A stretch of 61,332 bases of DNA, taken from contig CAYOPN010000006.1 of assembly GCA_964405835.1 (NCBI GenBank), positions 1 through 61,332 on the forward strand. The letters run 5' to 3'. The position numbers and the translations under genes were made by a program. The DNA comes from JAJVIP01 sp964405835. Its GTDB lineage: Bacteria > Elusimicrobiota > Elusimicrobia > F11. Of this stretch, positions 37,371 through 46,087 are shown piece after piece. Positions within the stretch are counted from its first letter, which is position 1; each line of letters begins with the position of its first letter. The notes under the pieces were generated by a model. That model was given only the letters and a program-made list of their open reading frames with translations, searched no databases and was not told the DNA's origin.

Positions 37371-38977
37371 TAGAGGATCTTAAACGTGACGGTGTGCGTG
37401 ATGCCGAGGTTTTTGTTGGTGGCCATGCCGTAATCGAGGCCGAGGTTGACGTAAGTGGCTTCCGGCGCTGATGCGCGCGCTTTGTTGGGAGATGAACTTC
37501 CCAGTGTCATCGGAGCCGCGGCCGATCTATCGTAAAAATCTTCCACGGCGATTTCGGTGCGGTTGGTCCCCATTGTTTCGCCGTCTTCCATCCGGATCAG
37601 CCGCATCGTAACGGAATAACGGTCATCGACCCGCTCCACGTTGCCGCTCACGATGAAGTCCCTTCCGAGTTCGTCGCCCACGATTTTGAAACCGCCATTC
37701 TCCGCAAATTTTCTGCGGACCACCACCTGCGCGGCAGATCCCGATTGGTCTTTGGACGTGAACGAGAGCACCGACAACGTCGGTCTCTCAACCGGGGATT
37801 CGATCTTCTTATAAGAATCCAACAGTTTGTCAACGGAACGTCCCAGAATTTCCTGCGCCATGGCCGACACGGTCTTGGTGGCCGGCGCTTTTACGGACGC
37901 GGTAGTGGTTTCTTGGCGGATGGATTTTTGCGGACCCAATATGTCGACGCCGAGGCCGCCCGTGAATTCCAGCGTGTCGGTGTGAAAGAGGCCGCCGCGA
38001 AACCGGAGGAAGCGGTTGGCGGTCCATTCCACGCCGGCCGATTTGCGGTCCACTTTGTCTTGACCGTGCGCCAGGTCGGCGACCGCGAGCCAATTACGCA
38101 GGTCAAAAGACACGCTGGCCCGAATCGTCATGGGAAGAGCGAATTCGGCGCTGCCCAGCGGCCCGTTGTATTTCTTGCCGCTGCCAAAATTTTGCACCGC
38201 CAGCCCCACACCCCAGCGTTCGCTTAGGCGCCCAATGGCTCCCACGTCAAAAGCGCTGACGCTGGTTTTTTCTCCCTGGATCTGTCCATTGATACTTTTC
38301 GCGCCCAAGCCCACGCTCAAGCGCGGGTGAAACGCGTAAGAAAGCCCCGCGTGCATCAGCTGATCGCGGACCGAAAACCCGCCTTCGGGAATGTCGTTGG
38401 CCGTGTAACCCATGTCCTCGGCCTTGAATTGCCGGTACTCGAATCCAATGCCGAGCCGCTTGCGGTGGAATTCACGTTCAGCGGGATCGGCCCTCTTATA
38501 GTCGGGCGAAAGACGGAACGGAAAACCCACGGAGAACGATTGCAGCGACGAATCTTCGAAATAGCTCAAGTAACTTGCTTGCAAGTCCACGCGTTCGATG
38601 CCCATAAGCCCGGCGGGATTCGCTTCCAGCATGGCCGCGTCGTTGGCCGAGGCGCCGAGCGCTCCGCCCATGGCGGCCGCGCGCGCGCTCATGGGGATTT
38701 TCAAAAACGGAAACAGGGTGGATCCGGCGCCCTTCGATTCGGCGGCAGACACCGGTATAAAACTAGTCACTACTAGAAGGAGCGCCGTCACCAGGAAGGG
38801 CGTCGTCACGAGGAGGAGCGCCGTCATCCCGGCGAAAGCCGGGATCCAGGTTTCAAACCTGTTTTTAAAATCATGTTTAAAGCCTGGGTCCCGGCTTTCG
38901 CCGGGATGACGATGGGTGTTGGGATGACGATGGGTGTTGGGATGACGGAACGTTCGGGGACGACGAATCATGTTCAT
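37367..38977 (-). CDS. PorV/PorQ-family outer-membrane protein with an inserted CsgG/LpoB-like domain
   Basis: Outer-membrane barrel related to PorV, the type IX secretion shuttle for CTD proteins. Seen: mature start GAGSTLFPFLKIPMSARAAAMGGALGASANDAAMLEANPAGL, typical for the family, then alternating beta strands. Near 400-485 is an inserted soluble domain (RPTLSVLSFTS ... FKIVGDELGRDFIVSGNVERVDDRYSVTMRLIRMEDGETM) resembling CsgG/LpoB-like folds, before the last strands (ITHTVTFKILY). The ATG at 38977 overlaps the subtilase stop as ATGA, so translation is coupled. The first ~50 residues are translated repeat (HPGESRDP ... WIPAFAGMT) ahead of a signal core ALLLVTTPFLVTALLLV, itself partly duplicated. 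Confidence 0.85.
   Translation of the reverse strand: MNMIRRPRTFRHPNTHRHPNTHRHPGESRDPGFKHDFKNRFETWIPAFAGMTALLLVTTPFLVTALLLVVTSFIPVSAAESKGAGSTLFPFLKIPMSARAAAMGGALGASANDAAMLEANPAGLMGIERVDLQASYLSYFEDSSLQSFSVGFPFRLSPDYKRADPAEREFHRKRLGIGFEYRQFKAEDMGYTANDIPEGGFSVRDQLMHAGLSYAFHPRLSVGLGAKSINGQIQGEKTSVSAFDVGAIGRLSERWGVGLAVQNFGSGKKYNGPLGSAEFALPMTIRASVSFDLRNWLAVADLAHGQDKVDRKSAGVEWTANRFLRFRGGLFHTDTLEFTGGLGVDILGPQKSIRQETTTASVKAPATKTVSAMAQEILGRSVDKLLDSYKKIESPVERPTLSVLSFTSKDQSGSAAQVVVRRKFAENGGFKIVGDELGRDFIVSGNVERVDDRYSVTMRLIRMEDGETMGTNRTEIAVEDFYDRSAAAPMTLGSSSPNKARASAPEATYVNLGLDYGMATNKNLGITHTVTFKILY
38823..38910. repeat. HPGESRDP-type REPIN in the PorV signal region
   Basis: Perfectly mirrored ends GTCATCCCGGCGAAAGCCGGGA and its inverse, 88 bp in all, read as HPGESRDP and WIPAFAGMT. 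It is followed by two tandem 18-bp units GATGGGTGTTGGGATGAC (38911-38946), read as HPNTHR twice. Confidence 0.9.
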
Positions 38978-40701
38978 TGTTTGATCGTCAACTTGCCGTT
39001 GACGTCCCCGCGCGAAGTTTTCGCGAAATAGAAATAAATCCCGGGCGCCAGATACGAACCGTCATCGTTTTTTCCATCCCAGAATTTTGTGCCGGTCAAC
39101 GTTTTCACGAGCTCGCCGGCCGCGTTGTAAATTTTGATTTCAATCCCGTCTTCGCCGAGCGCCGCCGGCAACGCGAACGTCGCTTGCGCGACTTGGAGCG
39201 GGTTGTAGGGATTCGGATAGAGGTTGGTTTCGCCGCCGCCCGAATGCGCCACCACGGTGTCTCCATCCAGCGCCGACTGCACCGCCCGCGCCGCGTTCAC
39301 GAGGCCATGTCCGTACGATGTGTCCGGTCCCGGCGTGCCCAAATCGGTCGCCGTAAAGTTGATGTATTTCGCCACTTGGGCGGGGGAAATTGCCGGCGCG
39401 ACCGCGCGGATCAAGGCCGCGACGCCCGCCACGATCGGTGATGCGAACGACGTCCCGTCGTTGCCGCCCGTGAGTTCATCGCTGGTGTCGTTCGGTGGAA
39501 TGGTGGAAAAAACGCTGACGCCCGGCGCCACCAAGTCGATGGGACTTCCGGTGCATGAGAAAAAAGCCAACCGGTTAAGCGAATCGGTCGCGCCGACGGC
39601 GATGACGTCGGCAATAGAGGCAGGGAAATTGACCGGCCGGCCCGCGCCGTCGTTGCCGGTCGCCGCCACCACCACCACATTGTTGTCGATCGCGTATTCG
39701 ACCGCCGAACGCACCGCGTTGGAGGCGGAAGATCCCCCCAAGCTCATGTTGATCACCTGCGCGCCGTTATCAACCGCGTAGAGGATGCCCTCGGCCACCG
39801 CCGAAAAATCACCGTTTCCATCGGCATTCAATACCTTGACCGCCATGATCTGCGCGTCCGGCGCGACACCCGCGATGTTGTTGGTGTTGTTGGTTTCGGC
39901 GGCAATAATGCCGGAGACCCGCGTGCCGTGAAATTCCCCGGTGTTGTCATCAATAGGATTTGGGTCAGCGCATTGTTCCGGCCCGAGAAAAGCGTCTGTT
40001 TCGTTGCAAAAGGCATCGCCGTCCCAGTTGATTTCAATTTGTGTGCCGTACGCCCCCGAATTTCCCGATGGGGCCGGGTTGGACCAGAGCGACCCGTCCA
40101 GGTCCTGGTGCGTCGGAGTAATTCCGCTATCGAGCACGGCCACAATAACGCCGGTGCTGTTCGCGACGCTGATGCCCGTGCTGATTTTCCAAGCGTCTTC
40201 AACGTTGGTGAAGCGGCGCAGCAACGAATATTGGTTGTCGCTCTGGAAATCAACGTCGTTGGGCGGGTCTTGCGGGAAAGCGTTGGCGCGGAGGACGCCG
40301 TTCGGTTCAGCAAACTCGATGTCGGGGTCCCGGTTGAGTTGATCAACGAACGACTGCAATGTTTGTCCGCGCGGTACCGCCACCACATCGACGGCGATCG
40401 CGCCCAATTCACGGGTACGCACGACGCCCATTTTTTTTAGCGCGCCGCCGCGGACGGCGGGACCGCGGCCGTCTTTGTATTTGACGAGGACTTGGGGGAG
40501 TGCGTCGCGGACTTCGCCGGTGGGACTGACGTATTTTTGAAGAGAGGCGGCGGAGGCGGGGGAAAGAGCGAGGGCAAAACCCATGGCTACTAAAAACGTC
40601 GCCCCCGCATGTCTTAAGCGGGGGCCTCTATTTTTCTGGGGCCCAACATTCCTGGTAGAGGTCCCCGATAGAGACATTCGGGGACGACGGCTTTGTTTCA
40701 A
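38974..40701 (-). CDS. Secreted S8 subtilisin-like protease with FlgD/T9SS-like C-terminal domain
   Basis: Serine endopeptidase. Seen: catalytic Asp191 (VAVLDSGI), His258 (FHGTRVSG), Ser418 (GTSFASP) and oxyanion Asn350. An inhibitor-I9-like propeptide spans about 65-140 (LVKYKDGRG ... DPDIEFAEPNGVL). A C-terminal domain (about 495-575, NLYPNPYNPL ... IYNAAGELVKTLTG ... LAPGIYFYFAKTSRGDVNGKLTIKQ) is of the type sorted by type IX systems. The TTG start at 40701 has GGAG five bases upstream. Residues 5-35 are translated REPIN, then the signal core FLVAMGFALALSPASA. The ATG at 40677 lies inside the REPIN and is an alternative start. Coupled to PorV downstream and 19 bp from the M23 gene upstream. 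Confidence 0.93.
   Translation of the reverse strand: MKQSRRPRMSLSGTSTRNVGPQKNRGPRLRHAGATFLVAMGFALALSPASAASLQKYVSPTGEVRDALPQVLVKYKDGRGPAVRGGALKKMGVVRTRELGAIAVDVVAVPRGQTLQSFVDQLNRDPDIEFAEPNGVLRANAFPQDPPNDVDFQSDNQYSLLRRFTNVEDAWKISTGISVANSTGVIVAVLDSGITPTHQDLDGSLWSNPAPSGNSGAYGTQIEINWDGDAFCNETDAFLGPEQCADPNPIDDNTGEFHGTRVSGIIAAETNNTNNIAGVAPDAQIMAVKVLNADGNGDFSAVAEGILYAVDNGAQVINMSLGGSSASNAVRSAVEYAIDNNVVVVAATGNDGAGRPVNFPASIADVIAVGATDSLNRLAFFSCTGSPIDLVAPGVSVFSTIPPNDTSDELTGGNDGTSFASPIVAGVAALIRAVAPAISPAQVAKYINFTATDLGTPGPDTSYGHGLVNAARAVQSALDGDTVVAHSGGGETNLYPNPYNPLQVAQATFALPAALGEDGIEIKIYNAAGELVKTLTGTKFWDGKNDDGSYLAPGIYFYFAKTSRGDVNGKLTIKQ
40598..40688. repeat. REPIN-like element (GTCATCCCC family), copy 2, in the subtilase N-terminus
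   Basis: Reverse complement matches 32821-32913 along nearly all its length (shared GTC-TCCCCGAATGTCTC, CCAGAAAAATAGAGGCC and GGGGGCGAC). 91 bp. It supplies Arg-rich RRPR and NRGPRLRH residues ahead of the signal core. Confidence 0.88.
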
Positions 40702-40720
40702 AGTGACTCCGTTAATTCAA

Positions 40721-42028
40721 CTATTTCATCGCGAGCTGTTTCGGCGCATCAATGGCGCGTTTGTTCATTCGCGCCATGGCCTCATCGCGGACCCGGATAA
40801 AGTCCGGCATGTCCGCTTTGGCGACCGATGATGCCGCTGGAAAACTCATCCGCAAGAAATTCTGTTGCGAGCCGTTGACCAACATTTCGAAGTGTAAATG
40901 CGGCCCGGTGGAGAGTCCAGTGTTTCCTACATTTCCTATGTATTGGCCCTGCGCAATCGATTGACCCATCCGCACGCCGATCCGCGAGAGATGCCCGTAG
41001 CGCGAGATGTAACGGTTGTTGTGGCGGATATCCACGCATTTGCCGTACCCCTTGTACCACTCGGCGCGCACCACGGTCCCGTTTCCGATGGCGGCGACCG
41101 GCGTGCCCACCGATGCCGCGTAATCGGTGCCGTGATGGGGCCGGTAGGTCCGCAAAATGGGGTGCATCCGCCGCGGATTAAAACCCGAGGAGATGCGGAA
41201 CACGCCTTTCGTGAACGGCGCGCGCAAAAATTGGCGCTGCATCGCTTTTCCGTCGGGATCAAAAAAATCGTGCCGTTTCGCGCCGGGCGCGGTGTAACGG
41301 ACCGCGACGTTTTCTTTGTACTTGGTGCCGGAGCCTGTGTAAGAGGCGGCGATCACGCGCATGTGTTTGCCGCCCCGCATGGGTGTATCGCTGCCGATGA
41401 GATATTCCTCTTCCAACAACACATCCAATTTATCGCCTTTGCGTTGTTCCGTGAAAAAGTCGACGCGCCAGCCGAAGATGCTTTCGCCGAGTTCGTAGGT
41501 GAGATTGTCGATCAAGGTGGGGTTGTGCCCGGCCGCCCTCAAATCCGCCTCGAGAAATCGCGTCACTTCTTGCGTGATGCGCCGCTCCATCCATACGGTT
41601 TCGCGCTTGAGAGCGTTCGAAACGTATACGTTTAGGCTGCTGCGCATTACCTCGTAAGCGTGGGCCGGATCAATGATGTACGTGAATTTTTGAAAAATGC
41701 CGTCGGTCGATGTGACGATTTCAAAGTTTTTTCCGGGCAAAATCGACTCGGGTTTCATTTGTTCGCGGAAGGATTTTTGGATGGGGCTCACATACTTGGG
41801 ATCAAGGCCGCCTTGTTTGATTAATAGGAGGCTAAAAACGTCGCCTGGTTTGATCGTGCCGGTGGTGATGATGACGGGCGGAGGCGCGGGAGTGAAGAAC
41901 TTGAAACCCTGGCCCGGTTTGATCAAAAAAATCATCGCGGTCACGCCTGTTCCAAAGAGTCCGAAGACGATCCAATGCCGCGGACTGAAGCGCCGGTGCG
42001 GTCGTGGAGATGGTGGTGGAAAATCCAT
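40721..42028 (-). CDS. M23-family peptidoglycan endopeptidase, membrane-anchored (MepM-like)
   Basis: Zinc metallopeptidase that probably cuts peptidoglycan cross-links in the periplasm. Seen: basic N-terminus RPHRRFSPRH, one membrane helix (WIVFGLFGTGVTAMIFLI), a LysM/OapA-like region (GDVFSLLLIKQGGL...), then the M23 domain ISSGFNPRRMHPI, HHGTDYAA and HLHFEM (zinc ligands). I chose ATG 42028 because the longer frame from 42091 only adds a translated REPIN (MDPGLRHSRMT). A perfect TATAAT lies at 42044-42039, ten bases before this ATG. First gene of the M23-S8-PorV group. Confidence 0.93.
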   Translation of the reverse strand: MDFPPPSPRPHRRFSPRHWIVFGLFGTGVTAMIFLIKPGQGFKFFTPAPPPVIITTGTIKPGDVFSLLLIKQGGLDPKYVSPIQKSFREQMKPESILPGKNFEIVTSTDGIFQKFTYIIDPAHAYEVMRSSLNVYVSNALKRETVWMERRITQEVTRFLEADLRAAGHNPTLIDNLTYELGESIFGWRVDFFTEQRKGDKLDVLLEEEYLIGSDTPMRGGKHMRVIAASYTGSGTKYKENVAVRYTAPGAKRHDFFDPDGKAMQRQFLRAPFTKGVFRISSGFNPRRMHPILRTYRPHHGTDYAASVGTPVAAIGNGTVVRAEWYKGYGKCVDIRHNNRYISRYGHLSRIGVRMGQSIAQGQYIGNVGNTGLSTGPHLHFEMLVNGSQQNFLRMSFPAASSVAKADMPDFIRVRDEAMARMNKRAIDAPKQLAMK

Positions 42029-42059
42029 GTGAGCGGGGATTATAACACAGCCCTTTTTC

Positions 42060-42136
42060 GTCATCCTGGAATGCCTTAATCCAGGATCCATTCTCGACGA
42101 AAAAGTGGGCCCTGGATAAAAAATTTCCAGGGCGAC
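42060..42136. repeat. REPIN-like element (GTCATCC family), short copy
   Basis: Begins GTCATCCTGGAATG and ends CCAGGGCGAC; hairpins CCTGGA...TCCAGG and CCCTGGA...TCCAGGG. 77 bp, between the divergent M23 and nrdJ genes. The rest of this intergenic region up to 42187 shows only an ACGAATT/AATTCGT dyad. Confidence 0.8.
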
Positions 42137-42187
42137 GAATTAATTTTTCCCTCGAAATTCGTCGTTTTTCCCTATGAAACCCGAAGT

Positions 42188-42241
42188 TTGACACACCCAG
42201 TATGTTGTAGTAGAAAGCCGCGCTGCCCCAACATGTAGTGG
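42188..42241 (+). promoter_or_regulatory. nrdJ promoter with paired NrdR boxes
   Basis: -35 TTGACA (42188-42193), 17-bp spacer, -10 TAGAAA (42211-42216). Two NrdR-type cores, CAGTATGTTG (42198-42207) and CAACATGTAG (42229-42238), are centred exactly 31 bp apart, as in known NrdR targets. Box 1 fills the -35/-10 spacer and box 2 follows the -10, so repression by NrdR-(d)ATP is expected. A Shine-Dalgarno GAGGTGA (42256-42262) precedes the ATG by nine bases. Confidence 0.8.
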
Positions 42242-42271
42242 GTAACGAAATTTACGAGGTGATTTGACCGT

Positions 42272-45200
42272 ATGCCGACCCCATCCCTAACCAAATCAAA
42301 CAAAATGAAAAAAGGACTCAAAGTAACGCCAAAGTTTTGCCCTGCCGGTGTTGACCCGCTTGATTTTTTGGAGTGGGAAAGTCGCACCTCATCCATTTCA
42401 AATCCGGACGGTTCGGTCGTTTTCAAAATGGAAAACGCCAGCATTCCGAAAGGGTGGTCGCAGGTTGCCACCGACATCATTGCCCAGAAATATTTCCGCC
42501 GCGCCGGTGTACCTTCCAAACTGAAGAAAGTTGATGAAGCCGACGTCCCCGAATGGTTGCAGCGTTCCGTTCCAGATACCGCCGAACTTGCGAAACTCCC
42601 TGAAAATAAACGATTTATAGGTGAAACGGACGCGGCCCAGGTTTTTAACCGCTTGGCCGGCTGCTGGACTTATTGGGGTTACAAACACGGTTACTTCGCG
42701 TCCGAAGACGACGCCAGGGCCTATTATAATGAGATGTTCGTCATGCTGGCCCGCCAGATCGCCGCGCCGAACTCTCCGCAGTGGTTCAACACGGGCTTGC
42801 ATTGGGCTTATGGCGTGGAAGGACCGGCCCAAGGCCACTCTTTTATTGATCCCGCCACCGGACGCTTGATGCGTTCCACCAACGCCTACGAACATCCGCA
42901 GCCACACGCCTGTTTTATTCAGTCCGTTTCCGACGATCTCGTGAACGAGGGCGGAATCATGGACCTGTGGGTCCGCGAAGCGCGCATTTTTAAATACGGC
43001 TCGGGCACCGGCTCCAATTTCTCGATGATCCGCGGTTCCGGCGAGCCATTGTCGGGCGGCGGCAAGTCGTCGGGCCTTATGTCTTTCCTCCGTATTGGCG
43101 ACCGCGCCGCGGGCGCCATCAAATCTGGCGGCACCACGCGCCGCGCCGCCAAAATGGTCACGCTCGATGTGGACCATCCGGACGTTGAGGAATACATCAA
43201 CTGGAAAGTGGTTGAAGAACAGAAAGTGGCCGCGCTCGTCACCGGTTCCAAGCTCAACGAAAAACATTTGAACGAGATCATCAAGGCCGTGCACGCTTGG
43301 CCCGAGCAGTCCGAGAAATTGGACCGCAAGAAAAACACGCGCCTCTCCGCCGCCATCCGCGCGGCCGCCGGTGCTTGCGTCGCTGCCAATTACGTCGAGC
43401 GCGCGCTCGCGTTGGCGCAGCAAGGCGTCACCGCGATCAAGTTCCCCGTCTACAACACCGACTGGAACTCCGATGCCTACATCACCGTGTCCGGACAAAA
43501 TTCGAACAACTCGTTGCGCGTGACCAACGGATTTATGGAAGCTGTCGAGAAAGGTTCCGACTGGCACCTGTTTTTCCGCACCGAAAAAGCCAAGGCCGAA
43601 AAAGAAATGCGCGATCCGAAACCCTGCAAGACCATCAACGCGCGCGACCTGTGGGACCAGATCAGCTACGCGGCCTGGAGCTGCGCCGATCCGGGACTTC
43701 AGTTCGACACCACTATTAATGAGTGGCACACTTGCCCCGAGGACGGCCGTATCAACGCGTCGAACCCGTGCAGCGAGTACATGTTCTTGGACGACACCGC
43801 CTGCAATCTGGCGTCCTTAAACCTCATGAAGTTCCATGATGAGTCGACCGGAAAATTCGATATCGAAGCGTACCGTCACGCCAACCGTCTGTGGACCATC
43901 ACGCTTGAAGTGAGCGTGTTGATGGCGCAGTTCCCGAGTCAGGCCATCGCGCAGAAGTCCTACGATTTCCGCACGTTGGGGTTGGGTTACGCGAATCTGG
44001 GCGCCTATTTGATGGTGAACGGCATTCCTTATGATTCCAAAGAAGCGCTTGCCATCGGCGCCGCGCTCACCGCGATCATGCATTGCGTGGCTTACACGGC
44101 TTCCGCCGAGATGGCGCACATCAAAGGCCCGTTCCCGCGTTACTTCGCGAACCGCGAAGCGATGCTGCGCGTTGTGCGCAACCATCGCCGCGCCGCCTAC
44201 AACGCGGCCCCGGAGGAATACGAAGGTCTGACGATTAAGCCCATTGGCATTGACCCGGCCTATTGCCCTGAAGATTTGCTCTCGGCGGCCCGCGAAGACG
44301 CGGACTTGATGGTTTCCCTCGGAGAAATTCACGGTTTCCGCAACGCGCAGGTGACCGTCATTGCGCCCACTGGCACGATTGGCCTCGTGATGGACTGTGA
44401 CACCACCGGCATCGAGCCGGATTTTGCGCTCGTAAAATTCAAAAAGCTCGCGGGCGGCGGTTACTTCAAAATCATCAACAGCTCGATCCCACCGGCGTTG
44501 CGCAAGCTCGGATACAACACGCCGCAGATCGAAGACATCGTCCAATATTGCCGCGGCGCGGGTTCGCTGAAAGGCGCTCCGCACATCAACCACGACACGC
44601 TCAAGGCCAAAGGATTTACCGACGATGCGCTCAAAAAACTCGAAGAAGCGCTGCCGCAGTCCTTCGATGTGAACTTCGTGTTCAACAAGTTCTCGCTTGG
44701 TGAAGAGTTCTGTGTGAAAACGCTCGGCTTCACCGAAGCGCAGCTGAACGACTGGAACTTCAATATGCTCAAGTCGCTTGGTTTCTCCGGCGAACAAATC
44801 GCCGAGGCGAACGCTTACGTTTGCGGAACGATGATGCTCGAAGGCGCGCCGCACCTAAAAGAGGAGCACCTGGCCGTGTTCGATTGCGCGAACAAATGCG
44901 GCACCAAGGGCAAACGCTACATCGCTCCCATTGCCCACATCAAAATGATGGGCGCGGCCCAGCCGTTCATCTCTGGCGCAATCTCGAAAACCATTAATTT
45001 CCCGGCCGAAGCCACCATCAATGAAGTGCAGGACGCGTATTTGCAGTCTTGGCGCTCGATGGTGAAAGCGAACGCGCTCTACCGTGACGGCTCCAAATTG
45101 AGCCAACCGCTCAACACCGCTTCGGACACGCCCGAAGCCGAAGTCGCCACACAACTCGGCGACCAAGCCGGCCCCGTTCCGTCGACGCCGCTGCAATTGG

Positions 45201-46084
45201 CCGAAAAGATCGTGCATCGCTACATTGCCAAACGCCGCCGTCTGCCGGACCGCCGCGCGGGCTACACGCAGAAAGCCAAGATCGGCGGGCACACCGTTTA
45301 TATCCGCACCGGCGAATACGAAGGGGGGGAGCTCGGCGAGCTGTTCCTCGACATGCACAAGGAAGGCGCCGCGTTCCGCTCGTTGATGAACTGCTTCGCG
45401 ATCGCGGTTTCGCTGGGTCTCCAGCACGGCGTTCCGCTGGAGGAATTCGTCGAAGCTTTTGTGTTCACGCGCTTTGAGCCGAACGGCATGGTGAACGGCA
45501 ACCCGCGCATCAAAATGTCGACTTCCATTATTGACTACATTTTCCGCGAACTCGCGATCACGTATTTGGACCGCCAGGATTTGGCCCAAGTCCAGCTCGA
45601 AGACCTGCGGGTGGATTCCGTCACGAAGAGCCCGGAATACGAATCGGAAGAAGTGATGTCCGAACGCGTGGTCCCGTTCCGCGAACCATCGCCGTTTAAG
45701 TTCACGACGCCCCGCTCGGGCCATGTCGAGAGTGATTCCACCGTCGACAAATTGGATATTTCCCCCTCCGCCCCGCAAACAACGCGGGCTACGGGGGACA
45801 AGTCCCTTGAAGTGGCCGCAACGATGAGCCTGCCCTCCGTAGCTCCCGTTTATCAGGGAGCGAAGGACGGGGCCACGTTTGTAGTAAATGGAGCCGCGGT
45901 TCCAGTCTCATTATCTGCGGCGCCGCGCCCTGGAAAAGCGGATAATGCCGCTCGCAAAATGCAGGAAGCGCGCTTAAAAGGTTACGAAGGCGATCCATGC
46001 CGTGAATGCGGTCAATTCACGATGGTGCGCAACGGAACCTGCCTCAAGTGCAACACGTGCGGCGCTACCTCCGGTTGCTCCTAA
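42272..46084 (+). CDS. nrdJ: Vitamin B12-dependent (class II) ribonucleotide reductase
   Basis: Makes deoxyribonucleotides with adenosylcobalamin, independent of oxygen. Seen: N-terminal region IPKGWSQVATDIIAQKYFRRAGVP, PHACFIQSVSDDL, FKYGSGTGSNFSMIRG, the active-site loop NPCSEYMFLDDTACNLASLN, APTGTIGLVMDCDTTGIEPD, and KRRRLPDRRAGYTQKAKIGGHTVYIRTGEY. The end carries paired Cys motifs (CRECGQF ... CLKCNTCGATSGCS), which bind zinc or re-reduce the active site in relatives. 1,270 aa, typical of the large NrdJ form; no intein. Start ATG 42272 with a good ribosome site. Control is by NrdR boxes; no cobalamin riboswitch is seen. Confidence 0.97.
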   Translation: MPTPSLTKSNKMKKGLKVTPKFCPAGVDPLDFLEWESRTSSISNPDGSVVFKMENASIPKGWSQVATDIIAQKYFRRAGVPSKLKKVDEADVPEWLQRSVPDTAELAKLPENKRFIGETDAAQVFNRLAGCWTYWGYKHGYFASEDDARAYYNEMFVMLARQIAAPNSPQWFNTGLHWAYGVEGPAQGHSFIDPATGRLMRSTNAYEHPQPHACFIQSVSDDLVNEGGIMDLWVREARIFKYGSGTGSNFSMIRGSGEPLSGGGKSSGLMSFLRIGDRAAGAIKSGGTTRRAAKMVTLDVDHPDVEEYINWKVVEEQKVAALVTGSKLNEKHLNEIIKAVHAWPEQSEKLDRKKNTRLSAAIRAAAGACVAANYVERALALAQQGVTAIKFPVYNTDWNSDAYITVSGQNSNNSLRVTNGFMEAVEKGSDWHLFFRTEKAKAEKEMRDPKPCKTINARDLWDQISYAAWSCADPGLQFDTTINEWHTCPEDGRINASNPCSEYMFLDDTACNLASLNLMKFHDESTGKFDIEAYRHANRLWTITLEVSVLMAQFPSQAIAQKSYDFRTLGLGYANLGAYLMVNGIPYDSKEALAIGAALTAIMHCVAYTASAEMAHIKGPFPRYFANREAMLRVVRNHRRAAYNAAPEEYEGLTIKPIGIDPAYCPEDLLSAAREDADLMVSLGEIHGFRNAQVTVIAPTGTIGLVMDCDTTGIEPDFALVKFKKLAGGGYFKIINSSIPPALRKLGYNTPQIEDIVQYCRGAGSLKGAPHINHDTLKAKGFTDDALKKLEEALPQSFDVNFVFNKFSLGEEFCVKTLGFTEAQLNDWNFNMLKSLGFSGEQIAEANAYVCGTMMLEGAPHLKEEHLAVFDCANKCGTKGKRYIAPIAHIKMMGAAQPFISGAISKTINFPAEATINEVQDAYLQSWRSMVKANALYRDGSKLSQPLNTASDTPEAEVATQLGDQAGPVPSTPLQLAEKIVHRYIAKRRRLPDRRAGYTQKAKIGGHTVYIRTGEYEGGELGELFLDMHKEGAAFRSLMNCFAIAVSLGLQHGVPLEEFVEAFVFTRFEPNGMVNGNPRIKMSTSIIDYIFRELAITYLDRQDLAQVQLEDLRVDSVTKSPEYESEEVMSERVVPFREPSPFKFTTPRSGHVESDSTVDKLDISPSAPQTTRATGDKSLEVAATMSLPSVAPVYQGAKDGATFVVNGAAVPVSLSAAPRPGKADNAARKMQEARLKGYEGDPCRECGQFTMVRNGTCLKCNTCGATSGCS

Positions 46085-46087
46085 GAT

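Noticed and set aside
42029..42091. N-terminal extension of the M23 peptidase
   Set aside because: The extra residues (MDPGLRHSRMT...) are translated REPIN sequence ahead of a better start with basic residues and a membrane helix.
42138..42271. Cobalamin riboswitch before the B12-dependent reductase
   Set aside because: The leader is only about 55 bases after the -10, with no B12-box-like sequence; NrdR boxes explain the control.
45220..45270. LPDRRAG peptide in nrdJ as another dispersed palindrome
   Set aside because: This stretch (KRRRLPDRRAGYTQKAKIGG) is native to large NrdJ proteins and the DNA is not a clear palindrome.
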